DNA from: Thiocapsa roseilacustris
GTDB lineage: Bacteria; Pseudomonadota; Gammaproteobacteria; Chromatiales; Chromatiaceae
Direction: 5' to 3'
DNA length: 64,000 nt
NCBI RefSeq assembly: GCF_041903755.1
Contig: NZ_JBBWVE010000011.1
Location: 107,316 to 171,315 of the forward strand
Of the stretch, positions 34,601 to 42,754 are shown piece by piece (within the stretch, counting starts at the first letter, position 1; each line of letters opens with the position of its first letter). Under the pieces are notes generated by a model. The model ran no database searches, was not told the DNA's origin, and saw only the letters and a list, made by a program, of their open reading frames with translations. The translations under genes and the position numbers were made by a program.

Positions 34601-35510
34601 AGAACACCAGAGTCCAACGGTGGCCGTTGAAATCAAGCGGAATGCTTAAGACGCCGGTTGCCCCGGGTGACTCGGCAACAGGTGCGGAGGGCTGACTGTC
34701 ATAGAGCAAGGCTTGGGGCGAAACCGCATCCCCGTCGTAGACGGCGAGTCGGATCGGCGGATGATCCGGCTGCTCCCAACCGCCCAGAATGCCGCGCATC
34801 AGGTCGGTCATCCGGTAAGGGCTGTAGACCCAGCCCACCAGCGCGGCCCGACGCTGCTCAAGGGTCTGCACCGGCAGACCGGCACGATAGACCGGCACGT
34901 ACATCAGCGCACCGGGCTGGACGTCCTCGTCGGTCTCCTGGACCAGACGGACCCGTCCCGACAGCGCCGGGATGTCTCGATCGCGTGCATCCTCCATAGC
35001 GGCCCGTCGCACCGGCTCGGACAACATGTCATACCCGAACGCGCGCAGATTACGGCCGCTGAAGGGCTCCAAATAGAGGATCGAGGAGTACAGGGAGCGC
35101 TCGCCCTCGGGCCAGACACGGTAGTCGGGAAACCCCTCTCGACGCACCGAATCCACATACGCCTGCAACTGCTCGGGCCGGATCAGCAGGGCAAATCCGA
35201 AGCCCTGGATTCCCGGCAGTTGATCCTCGAGCCGCTGACGGTCGACAAACAGCCGCCACTCCTCACGCGTCACCGCATCGGATGCCTCGAACAGGGCCGC
35301 ACCACTGCGTAGGAGCTGCGCATGCGCGGCGAGCCGCGTTTGGATGCGATCGGCGATCTCACTCGACACGAAGTCCAGTTCATGCCTGGCAAGGGTGGCA
35401 ACTTGGTCTCGGACAGCGAGGGTGAGAAGCGATGTAAAGAACAGTCCCGCGAGCAGCGTCATCCAGACCGGCCAGGTCGAACGTCTCAGGTTGTGAATCA
35501 AATCAGACAT
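31626..35510 (-). CDS. Hybrid histidine kinase (CHASE-PAS-GAF-PAS-HisKA-HATPase-REC)
   Basis: A 1294-residue membrane kinase. A membrane helix (15-33), a periplasmic CHASE domain (about 80-230, GIQGFGFALLI, FGYDML, YVPVYR) and a second helix (318-338) form the external sensor. Cytoplasmic PAS (370-485), GAF (505-645) and PAS (660-780) domains follow, then HisKA with His828 (FLANMTHEIRTPM), HATPase (to about 1045) and one receiver with Asp1129 (VVMDVQLPRMDG). The C-terminal 85 residues contain no recognisable Hpt histidine. It overlaps the 3' end of the upstream giant kinase gene by eight bases, so both belong to one operon with the HD-GYP regulator. CHASE domains bind small extracellular ligands; the ligand is unknown. 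Confidence 0.93.
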   Translation of the reverse strand: MSDLIHNLRRSTWPVWMTLLAGLFFTSLLTLAVRDQVATLARHELDFVSSEIADRIQTRLAAHAQLLRSGAALFEASDAVTREEWRLFVDRQRLEDQLPGIQGFGFALLIRPEQLQAYVDSVRREGFPDYRVWPEGERSLYSSILYLEPFSGRNLRAFGYDMLSEPVRRAAMEDARDRDIPALSGRVRLVQETDEDVQPGALMYVPVYRAGLPVQTLEQRRAALVGWVYSPYRMTDLMRGILGGWEQPDHPPIRLAVYDGDAVSPQALLYDSQPSAPVAESPGATGVLSIPLDFNGHRWTLVFSTQASGGSSPGAVEIWSIAAVGILISLLLAGLVHAIAKSRAQTGRLAAELEAHRRTEQSLDIALTKYRTLFDSFPLGITVAGEDGAIVEANLIAETILGISREEQLRRTLGSAVWDLIHPDGTLMPPSEYPSILALQARHGLHRADMGIRKPDGRVTWLSVVATHLPLPGYGVVVTYADITERVREQQARETLSAAARLAVSSDNAAEFCRALAELLSARLGCPQVAIETYDRESAEMVFLGAVGVPGSPDGPLRVPVDQTLSGWVAMHGEALVELDAERRPEYALPALRALGAVSFVCIPLKIGERVLGAISLGDVRRRPDASEWVGMLQTIADTAADSMVRLDAQAALRESERDYRVLVDNLCAGLVAHGPDTRVLYANPMASHLLGLTTEQMQGLVAADPSWHFIRENGTRMPVDAYPVKRVAETGQAIQGLTLGIVRPDRTDPVWVQCEAHPLHDAQGRMQRIVVTFFDISGRKAAETELEQYRHHLEDLVAERTSQLAEARDTAEAANRAKTRFLANMTHEIRTPMNAILGLNHLLLKQVTAPEARARLRKLGDAASHLLLIIDDILDLSKIESGRLVLEETPFSPATAIERGVGLLGERATDKGLRLLTTLDPRLPARVIGDPLRLEQILVNFLGNAIKFSEQGEIRVRGILAEETAQGILLRLEVEDQGIGLTPDQQGRLFRPFTQADDSTTRRHGGTGLGLAIVKRLATLMGGEVGVTSTPGQGSLFWMTARLRWDDPEPSTPASASLSTTTPFALPEQLIARRHSGTPILLVEDDPINREVALDLLEATGLLVDLAEDGSAAVDRVRERDYALVVMDVQLPRMDGLAATRAIRALPGRAELPILAMTAGTFEDDRACCLDAGMNDFIGKPVEPARLYTALLRWLPAAPPEPPEPFGADSKATAEPTESAVATSNADPAIAQVLLAQLEFLLSEGDPRALQVLADLGTLVAPILEEDAPGVREDIARGAYARALETLRRARCE

Positions 35511-38500
35511 TTCGCGTGTCGATGAACAGACGCAGCGTGTTCAGCGCCTGCTCGAAGTCGAAATTCTCGACCTGGGACCGGAATCGGGTGGCATGTGTCC
35601 CCAGAATCGCCTCGATCAATGGTGCGGACTCAAGCAAGAGGTCTTTGGCACGTGTGTTGTCCTCGGCCAAGAGCGTCTCGAGCCGGGCAAGGACGATCGG
35701 CGCCTGTGACCAATCCAGATCGGGGGTCGCGCTCGGCCCCGGGCTCGACACCGCGCGGATTCCCTCGAGAAGCGGATTCAGGACAGCCTCCAGGGCGGCA
35801 ATGCCGGCCTCCAAGCTCGACGTCGACGCCCCGCTCTCGACACGCTCCGCAAGCTCGGACGCCCGAGCACCCAAGGCTGTCGCACCCAGCGTCGTCGAGA
35901 GTCGCTTCAGCGTTCGGGCCAGACGCTCGACCTCGCTCAGATCGCCCGCCGCCAAGCGTCGGCGCAACACCGCCGCGACGTCGCCGTGCGCCCGGGCAAA
36001 CAAGTCGAGCACGCGCCGATAACCGGCATGATCTGAGCCGACGGCACGCAGGCCGGCAGCGACGTCCAGACCGGGAATCGTCGCCAGTTCTCCGGTCAAT
36101 GCGACCTCGTCAAGGCGGCTCGCGTTCGAATCCTCGCTCGCCCCCGGCTCCCCCGGCATCGGTGGAAGCCAGCGCAGGAGTGCGCTGTAGAGACGTTCGG
36201 GTTGCACCGGTTTGCCGATGTGGTCGTTCATCCCGGCGTCCAGGCAGGCATGACGGTCTTCCTCGAATGCATTGGCGGTCATGGCCAGGATCGGCAGTGT
36301 CTCGCGACCGGGCAGGCGACGAATCGTCCTGGTCGCGGACAGACCATCCATCATCGGCATCTGCACATCCATCAGCACCAGCGCATAGTCGCGCTCGCGG
36401 ACCATGTCCACCGCCTCCTGTCCGTTCGCGGCGATGTCCACGACCAACCCGAGACCGCGAAGCAGCTCGCAGGCGACCTCGGCATTGAGCGGATCGTCCT
36501 CGGCCACGAGCAGTCGAACGCCGCGATAGAGGCGCGCCAGACGTGACTCCAAGTCTCCGGAGGGCCGAGGGTCGGCACGATCGATATCCCCCGGGATGGA
36601 CCCCTTCTCGTAGCGCAGCGGCACCTCGACCCGAAATCGACTGCCCTCTCCCGGCACGCTCGCAACGCCGACCTCGCCGCCCATGAGCTCGGCCAACCGC
36701 TTGCAGATGACCAGGCCGAGACCTGTGCCGCCGTAGCGACGCGTGGTGGAATCGTCTGCTTGCGTAAAGGGCTTGAAGAGTCGCTCGCATTGGCCTGGGG
36801 TCAGACCGATGCCCTCGTCGGAAACCTCAAGACAGAGCAGGAGTCGACGACCCTCCGCTTCGCGGGCCCGGGCGCTGACCCGAATCGTCCCGCGCTCGGA
36901 AAATTTGATCGCATTGCCGAGGTAGTTCAGCAGGATCTGGCCGAGCCGATGGGAATCGCCGTAAAGCACGGCCGGGATGCGCGGATCGATCGACTGCTCG
37001 AGGGTCAGCCCCTTCCCGGACGCACGCTCGCCGAGGATGCTGAAGGCATGCTGAATCAATGCAACGGGCGAGAAGGCGGTCTCCTCAAGCGTGAGCTGAC
37101 CGGCCTCGATCTTGGAGAGATCGAGGATGTCGTTGATGATCGACAAGAGATGCCGGGCCGCATCCATGATCTTCGCGACCTGAGCGCGCGGCTTGGGGTC
37201 GGTCAACTCGCGCTCCAACAGGTGGCCGAGACCGATGATGGCATTCATCGGGGTGCGAATCTCGTGACTCATGTTGGCCAGGAAGGCGCTCTTGGAGCGG
37301 TTGGCCGACTCGGCGCTCTCCTTGGCCTCCGCCAGCGCGAGCTCGGTGCGCCTGCGCATGACGATCCGCCACAGATCTTCGCCGACCAACTGAAGCTGCT
37401 GGCGGTCGGATTCATCGTAGTCGCTCGGCTTATTGCCCACGCCGATGAGCATGCGGACCTGCATGCCCTCCTTGATCGGCACGCCGAGATGACGCATGAG
37501 CACGGCATGCCCCTCCGGGTAGCCGCGGCGTCCGGGGACAGCCTGAAAATCGTTGTGGACGACGGCTTGCCCGGTACGCAGGGAATCCGCCCAGACGCCG
37601 GCCTTGGAGATCGGATAGTGCGAGTCGTGCGTGGCCGCGCAGTAGGCCAGCGTCCCGCGGGACCAGGTGCAAAGTTGTATGGTCTCTTGGTCCCCTTCGA
37701 CGAAATGCAGGTAGCCGATAAGGCTGTCGGTCAGGTTGACCGCGGTGTCGATGCCCGCCTGGAGGAGCTCGGGCTCGCTCAAGGTCGGTGCGGCCTGACT
37801 CAAATCGAACAGCGCCTTCAGACGCCGGTCGCTGCGCATGAGATCGCGGTTGGCCGCATCCAGCTCGGCGGTTCTGGCATCGACGAGCGTCCGCAGATGA
37901 TTCCGGTGCAGATCCAGCTCGGCTTGGGCGAGGGTGCGCTCGGTCATATCCGTCACGATCGCAACGACATAGGGATGTCCCTTGATCTCGATCGCGCGAT
38001 TGCCCACTCGCACATGCCGGATGCTGCCCTCCTTGTGACGATGAAGCGTGTCGAAATCGCCCCGGCCATCCCTCAGGATCATGCGCAGGCCATCCCTCAC
38101 CCCGGCAAGATCACGCTCGGCCTGGATATCAGCGATCCCGAGCCGGGCGAATTCCTCGCGGCTGTAGCCGAGCGCCTCGCAGGCGGCGTCGTTGAATTCG
38201 ACGAAACGGGCTGTCTCGGCGTCGGACAGAATAATGCCGTCGCCCGCCTGAGCGAAGATGGCGCGATAGACCTCCTCGCGCTCGTGCAGGGCATCCTGGG
38301 CCTCGCGCAGCTTAGTGATGTCGCGGGCGACGCCGAGGACGCCGATCGGGGCTCCCGCCGCATCGCGCACCGGGGTCTTGACGGTTTCGAACAGTCCGCG
38401 ATAGCCGTCGGATGCGAAGGTCAGCCACTCCTCGTTGAGCGTCGGACCTCCTGATTCCAAGGCGCAGATGTCGTTGGCACGAAAGGTCTCCGCGAGCACC

Positions 38501-40431
38501 GGGTCGACAAAATCGAGGTCGAGCTTTCCGGCGATCGCGTGCCGGGATGCTCCGAAGAACCGCTCGAAGGCAGGGTTGCAGGTCAGATAACGCCCGTCCA
38601 TGTCCTTGAGCCAGAGGAGATCCGGAATGGTGTCCATGATGGCTTGCAGTCGCTCCGTCGCCGCCTGCATCTGTGCGGACTGTCGTCCGTGCTCGGCATC
38701 GAGTGCCGCGTGGTCGAGTGCGTGCGAGATGTCCGCGGCCATGGTCTCGAAGATGTGACGGACGTCCTCGTCGAAGTACCCGGGCGCGTGCGCAGCGACA
38801 CACAAGATGCCCACGACACCGCCGTCGCGATGTAGGGGCAAGGCTGCCGCGCAGCCCCAGTCGAAACGGGCACCGAGATGATGCCAAAGCGCCGCGTCGG
38901 GATCCTCCGCCAGATCTTGCGACCAAAAAGGCTGGTCGGCGTGGATCGCAAGGCTGACCGGGTTTCGCCCCAGCGGCGCATCGGCATCGATCCCGATCGA
39001 AATAGCGCCCGGACCATCGGCCCCGCGTCCGGTACCGGCGACCCAGCGCAACTGGCTGCTGACCGGGTCGATGAGTCCGATCCAGGCGACTGCCAGGCCA
39101 CCGAGCTCGACGACCGCCTTGCAGATCTCGCGAAACAGATCGGACTCCAGGCTGCAACGCATGATCGCCTGGCTACAGTGGGCGAGCGCCGCGTGGAGCC
39201 GGCTCAGGCGCTGACTGCGTTGCTCGGACTGCCGGCGCCGGGTGATGTCCATTGCGGTTCCGACCGCAAGAAGGGCGTGTCCGCGGGGGTCTCGGCGTAC
39301 CACACACCCGCGGGTCTGGAGCCATACCCAACCGCCGTCTCCGTGCCGGGTCCGGTACTCGCATTCGATCGGTGGATCACCCGACGCAAAGGCCGCCCGG
39401 AAAGCACGGATCGCGGCGCCCCGGTCATCCGGATGCACGGACTCCAGCCAGGCGGCCTGATCAAGCGGGGTCGCGCAGTCCCGAAGGCCCAGCAGGTTCC
39501 GCAGCGTCTCGTCGTAATCGAGTCGATCCGCAGCCAGGTCGAGTTCCCAGAAACCGATACCGGACGCTTCGACGGCCATCCGCAGCCGCTGCTCGGCGTG
39601 CGCTTGCGCCCCCAACAAGCGCTCGGTTCGACGCTGGGTGTCGTCGTGCAGGAGGTTGAAACCGATCCGCTCCATCAGGTTGTGCAGCGTCAACATCCCC
39701 ATAACCAGTCCGTTGGCATTCACAACCGCGAGATGGCGTAGAACCTCGTTCTGCATCAGACACGCGGCATCCGAGACGGGTGTGTCGTCGCGGATCATCC
39801 GCACGGGCGATCGCATCACATCGCGCACGATCAAGCCCTGGGCCTGTGCGCCCAGCTCTGCCAGGAGACCCGGAATGTCGCGCTCGGTGAGGATGCCCAG
39901 CGGGCGACGTCCATCCACGATCAGCACATACGAGGCACGGTATTTCAGCATCAGCCGGCGCGCCTGCGCGATCGACGCGTCCGGCGGCAGGAGCGGCAGA
40001 TCGCGATCCATCACGGCGGTCAGGTCATCGAGCTGCTTGAGCAGACGCAGGGTCAGATAGCGACGGAAGTCGGTCTCGCTCGCGACCCCGACCGCCCTGC
40101 CGCTCGGATCGACCGCGACCAAGTGGCGAACCTGGTGATCGAGGGCATGGATGTAGGCGGAAGCGAAATCGGTCTCCCGGGACATGACGAGCACCGGGCT
40201 GCTCATCACCTCGGCAACCGGCCGGTCAAGATCGACCTCCCGATCCAGCAGTCGCAGCAGATCACGCTCGGTGAGGATGCCGACGGGCTGCCCCTCGTCG
40301 AGCACGAGGATGCATGAGAGCCGTTCCCGGGCCATGGTCCGGACGACATCCCCGAGCGGACTGTCCGGCGCAACGCACTGCAGCGCCTGCGACATAATAT
40401 CGGCGAGCGTCAGCTCGATGGCATCCGACAT
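35503..40431 (-). CDS. Giant hybrid histidine kinase (CBSx4-PAS-GAF-PAS-PAS-GAF-HisKA-HATPase-REC-degenerate Hpt)
   Basis: A 1642-residue soluble kinase. Four CBS domains in two pairs occupy residues 1-255 (GILTERDLLRLL, GVASETDFRRYL, GILTERDIPGLL, GMLTLHNLMERI), suggesting adenine-nucleotide sensing. Then come PAS (285-400), GAF (410-575), PAS (590-710), PAS (720-835), GAF-like (870-1025), HisKA with His1056 (FLANMSHEIRTPM), HATPase (to 1272) and a receiver with Asp1355 (VLMDVQMPMMDG). Residues 1455-1550 look like an Hpt helix bundle, but the expected histidine in the AHTLKG-type motif is Arg1506 (LARTLKRLSTTLGA). AAGGAG precedes the ATG. It is the second gene of an operon with the HD-GYP regulator upstream and the CHASE kinase downstream. 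Confidence 0.92.
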   Translation of the reverse strand: MSDAIELTLADIMSQALQCVAPDSPLGDVVRTMARERLSCILVLDEGQPVGILTERDLLRLLDREVDLDRPVAEVMSSPVLVMSRETDFASAYIHALDHQVRHLVAVDPSGRAVGVASETDFRRYLTLRLLKQLDDLTAVMDRDLPLLPPDASIAQARRLMLKYRASYVLIVDGRRPLGILTERDIPGLLAELGAQAQGLIVRDVMRSPVRMIRDDTPVSDAACLMQNEVLRHLAVVNANGLVMGMLTLHNLMERIGFNLLHDDTQRRTERLLGAQAHAEQRLRMAVEASGIGFWELDLAADRLDYDETLRNLLGLRDCATPLDQAAWLESVHPDDRGAAIRAFRAAFASGDPPIECEYRTRHGDGGWVWLQTRGCVVRRDPRGHALLAVGTAMDITRRRQSEQRSQRLSRLHAALAHCSQAIMRCSLESDLFREICKAVVELGGLAVAWIGLIDPVSSQLRWVAGTGRGADGPGAISIGIDADAPLGRNPVSLAIHADQPFWSQDLAEDPDAALWHHLGARFDWGCAAALPLHRDGGVVGILCVAAHAPGYFDEDVRHIFETMAADISHALDHAALDAEHGRQSAQMQAATERLQAIMDTIPDLLWLKDMDGRYLTCNPAFERFFGASRHAIAGKLDLDFVDPVLAETFRANDICALESGGPTLNEEWLTFASDGYRGLFETVKTPVRDAAGAPIGVLGVARDITKLREAQDALHEREEVYRAIFAQAGDGIILSDAETARFVEFNDAACEALGYSREEFARLGIADIQAERDLAGVRDGLRMILRDGRGDFDTLHRHKEGSIRHVRVGNRAIEIKGHPYVVAIVTDMTERTLAQAELDLHRNHLRTLVDARTAELDAANRDLMRSDRRLKALFDLSQAAPTLSEPELLQAGIDTAVNLTDSLIGYLHFVEGDQETIQLCTWSRGTLAYCAATHDSHYPISKAGVWADSLRTGQAVVHNDFQAVPGRRGYPEGHAVLMRHLGVPIKEGMQVRMLIGVGNKPSDYDESDRQQLQLVGEDLWRIVMRRRTELALAEAKESAESANRSKSAFLANMSHEIRTPMNAIIGLGHLLERELTDPKPRAQVAKIMDAARHLLSIINDILDLSKIEAGQLTLEETAFSPVALIQHAFSILGERASGKGLTLEQSIDPRIPAVLYGDSHRLGQILLNYLGNAIKFSERGTIRVSARAREAEGRRLLLCLEVSDEGIGLTPGQCERLFKPFTQADDSTTRRYGGTGLGLVICKRLAELMGGEVGVASVPGEGSRFRVEVPLRYEKGSIPGDIDRADPRPSGDLESRLARLYRGVRLLVAEDDPLNAEVACELLRGLGLVVDIAANGQEAVDMVRERDYALVLMDVQMPMMDGLSATRTIRRLPGRETLPILAMTANAFEEDRHACLDAGMNDHIGKPVQPERLYSALLRWLPPMPGEPGASEDSNASRLDEVALTGELATIPGLDVAAGLRAVGSDHAGYRRVLDLFARAHGDVAAVLRRRLAAGDLSEVERLARTLKRLSTTLGATALGARASELAERVESGASTSSLEAGIAALEAVLNPLLEGIRAVSSPGPSATPDLDWSQAPIVLARLETLLAEDNTRAKDLLLESAPLIEAILGTHATRFRSQVENFDFEQALNTLRLFIDTRNV

Positions 40432-40460
40432 CGCAGAACTCCTTGAGCCTTGCGTGTGGG

Positions 40461-41633
40461 TCAGGGCGATCCCGGGCAGGCAGGCACGGGCGCGAGTGAT
40501 TCGCGCAGCCGTTCGACCTGCTCGAAGCGGCGCGAGTCGCTGTCGGCAAAGCGTACGGCAATGCTCTGGAACGCCTCGCGCCGCAGCATAAAGGCGTCGA
40601 CCACATCCGGATCGAAATGGGTGCCGCGGCCTTGCTCGATGATGGTCACGGTCTCTTCAAACGAGCAGGCAAGCTTGTAGACACGCTGGCACATGAGTGC
40701 GTCGAAGACGTCCGCCAGCGCCATCAACCGGGCGGCGATCGGGATCGCGTCGCCCTTGAGCCCCTCGGGATACCCGGAGCCATCCCATTTCTCATGATGA
40801 TAGTGCGCGATATCCTTGGCGATCGCCAGAAATGCAAGCGGGCGCTCCGTATCGCGCTCGGCCAGCTCGATCGCCTCGCGTCCCAGACGGCTATGCGTCT
40901 TCATGATCTCCCACTCCTCGGGCGTGAGCTTGCCGGGTTTGAGCAGGATGTAGTCCGGCACGCCGACCTTGCCGATGTCGTGCAGAGGTGCGGATTTGAC
41001 CAGAAGATCGATGGTCTGCTCGGTGAGGAAAGGCGCAAAACGCGGGTGGGTGCGCAAGGCGTCGGCGAGCAGTCCGACATAGCCTTGGGTGCGCCGCAGA
41101 TGATTGCCGGTCTCGGGATCTCGGATCTCCGCCAGATGCGCGAGGGCCCGAATGCTCGCGCCCTGGATCAGGAGGTTCTCCTGCATGCGACGCGACACCT
41201 CGGCCTCGAGCAGCAGGTTCTCGTTGCGCAGACGATCCCGAGCGGCCTTTAGCTCCAGCTGTGTTTTGATCCGCGCGAGAACGATCGCCGGCTTGATCGG
41301 CTTGGTGATGTAGTCCACCGCACCGAGCGCAAGGCCGCGCTCCTCGTCCATCGCGGCGTCCAATGCCGTGACGAAGATCACCGGGATGTCCGCGGTGGCC
41401 GGATCGGCATGCAAGCGGCTCATCACCTCGTAGCCATCCATCTCCGGCATCATGACGTCGAGCAGGATCAGATCGGGACGCGGCTCGGCAAGCGCCTGCA
41501 GCGCTCTGCGGCCGGAGCGAACCGCACGGACAGAATAGGCAGGACTCAAGAGATCGGTCAGAACGGCCAGATTCTCGACCGTGTCATCGACAACGAGGAT
41601 CGTTGGCAGAACCGGGCGGGTATCAGTCAACAT
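40461..41633 (-). CDS. Response regulator with HD-GYP cyclic-di-GMP phosphodiesterase domain
   Basis: A 390-residue protein with an N-terminal receiver (phospho-acceptor Asp59 in LILLDVMMPEMDGYE, Lys111) and a C-terminal HD-GYP domain: HLAEIRDPETGNHLRR, the metal pair in LHDIGKVGVPD (His218, Asp219), HHEKWDGSGYPEGLKGD (GYP at 287-289). Phosphorylation probably controls hydrolysis of cyclic-di-GMP. AAGGAG precedes the ATG at 41633. It is the first gene of the minus-strand operon, 29 bases ahead of the CBS kinase, and is the likely output of one or both hybrid kinases. Confidence 0.93.
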   Translation of the reverse strand: MLTDTRPVLPTILVVDDTVENLAVLTDLLSPAYSVRAVRSGRRALQALAEPRPDLILLDVMMPEMDGYEVMSRLHADPATADIPVIFVTALDAAMDEERGLALGAVDYITKPIKPAIVLARIKTQLELKAARDRLRNENLLLEAEVSRRMQENLLIQGASIRALAHLAEIRDPETGNHLRRTQGYVGLLADALRTHPRFAPFLTEQTIDLLVKSAPLHDIGKVGVPDYILLKPGKLTPEEWEIMKTHSRLGREAIELAERDTERPLAFLAIAKDIAHYHHEKWDGSGYPEGLKGDAIPIAARLMALADVFDALMCQRVYKLACSFEETVTIIEQGRGTHFDPDVVDAFMLRREAFQSIAVRFADSDSRRFEQVERLRESLAPVPACPGSP

Positions 41634-41719
41634 AAGGGCCGACTCCTTCGGCTTGGCTATCTATTTATTGTAGATCGTTCCGAATCCTTCGCCGACGGCC
41701 GTGTTGCATTTTTGCGTGC

Positions 41720-41911
41720 TAAACCGCGCCCGGCGCGGTATGCGGTGTTTTTGGATGGGATCGACCCCGGCAGACTTGACGACCGCTGGAGCAGGCGCGG
41801 TTTAGGTTATTAAAAAATATATCATTTTAAACCGAGTCCCCGCTAAGGGTCGTGGATGCACCAAACGACGAGCTTACTCGAAAATGTGCATCTCGCTCTG
41901 GACGCGGTTTA
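41720..41911 (+). repeat. TAAACCGC-bounded composite repeat (copy A)
   Basis: Two palindrome-ended units in tandem. Unit 1 (41720-41804) runs from TAAACCGCGCCC to GGCGCGGTTTA with core GCGGTATGCGGTGTTTTTGG. A 23-base AT-rich spacer (AAAAAATATATCATT region) follows. Unit 2 (41828-41911) runs from TAAACCG to CTGGACGCGGTTTA. The final TTA, read on the minus strand, is the stop codon of the msrQ gene. Near-identical copies: 45654-45846 and 46183-46373. Confidence 0.9.
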
Positions 41912-42553
41912 GCGACGTTCCGGAGCCATACAGGGGCGCCGACGCCTTGTCGAACGGAGCCGGGTAGCGAGATCACGCCAGGGGACGCGCATGCCGAGCA
42001 AGACCGCGAGGATGCCCCCGTAGATCGCGGGCTCCAATAGATCCGCCTTCACCAGCCAGAGATAGTGCAGCACGCCGAGCACGCCGATGGCGTAGACGGC
42101 CCGATGCAGCCTCTTCCAACGCCGCCCGAGACGCCGGATCCAGCCTTGGGTCGAGGTGATCGCCAAGGGCACCATCAAGACGAAGGCCGCGAATCCGACC
42201 GTGATGTAGGGCCGTTTCAGCACATCCTCGGCGATCGTCCCCAGGTCGAAGAACCGATCCAGCCAAAGGTAGGTCAGGACGTGCAGGACCGCATAGAAGA
42301 AGGCGAAGAGGCCCAGCATGCGCCGATACCGGACAAGCCAGGCTTGCCCGGTCAGACGTCGCAACGGCGTGACGGCGAGCGTCACCAGGAGAAGCCGCAA
42401 GGTCCAATCACCCGTGAAATGCGTGATCGCCTCGACCGGATTCGGCCCGAGCGCACCGCTCGTTCCCCGCGCGATCAAGACCCCGAGCGGCACCAAGCAG
42501 AGCAGGAAAACCAACGGCTTGCCGTAGCGGACAAGCATCTCAACTCGGGTCAT
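41909..42553 (-). CDS. msrQ: Heme-binding membrane subunit of the MsrPQ methionine sulfoxide reductase
   Basis: A 214-residue membrane protein with about six helices of the ferric-reductase-like fold (MsrQ/YedZ). Conserved features include ITHFTGDWTLRLLLVTLAVTPLRRL, YRRMLGLFAFFYAVLHVLTYLWLD with heme-ligand histidines, RPYITVGF and WKRLHRAVYAIGVLGVLHYLWLVK. It supplies electrons to periplasmic MsrP. The ATG at 42553 has GAGG eight bases upstream and is preferred to 42586. The gene follows msrP on the same strand, separated by about 200 bases holding a CTCCGTGTCTCCGTGAG repeat. Its stop codon is formed by the end of repeat copy A, so the normal C-terminus may have been altered. Confidence 0.9.
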   Translation of the reverse strand: MTRVEMLVRYGKPLVFLLCLVPLGVLIARGTSGALGPNPVEAITHFTGDWTLRLLLVTLAVTPLRRLTGQAWLVRYRRMLGLFAFFYAVLHVLTYLWLDRFFDLGTIAEDVLKRPYITVGFAAFVLMVPLAITSTQGWIRRLGRRWKRLHRAVYAIGVLGVLHYLWLVKADLLEPAIYGGILAVLLGMRVPWRDLATRLRSTRRRRPCMAPERR

Positions 42554-42589
42554 GTCGAAGACCTCGCCACCTGTCGCATCGATCAAATC

Positions 42590-42658
42590 GCTCGCGGAGA
42601 CACGTAAGGCAACACGAAGAACCGCGTTTCTCCGTGATCTCCGTGTCTCCGTGAGAGA
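42590..42658. repeat. CTCCGTGTCTCCGTGAGAG repeat between msrP and msrQ
   Basis: The right arm TCTCCGTGATCTCCGTGTCTCCGTGAGAG is intact; the left arm is a degraded CTCGCGGAGACACG. It belongs to the family at 23998, 45973 and 62321, and separates two genes that are normally adjacent. Confidence 0.75.
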
Positions 42659-42754
42659 CAGTGTCGGTGGCGCGGATCGAACGGACGCGCGTCAGCTTGC
42701 CGGCGGTTCCCCACGGATCAATACACACACGATGATTCCGGGGCGAGTCGGACA

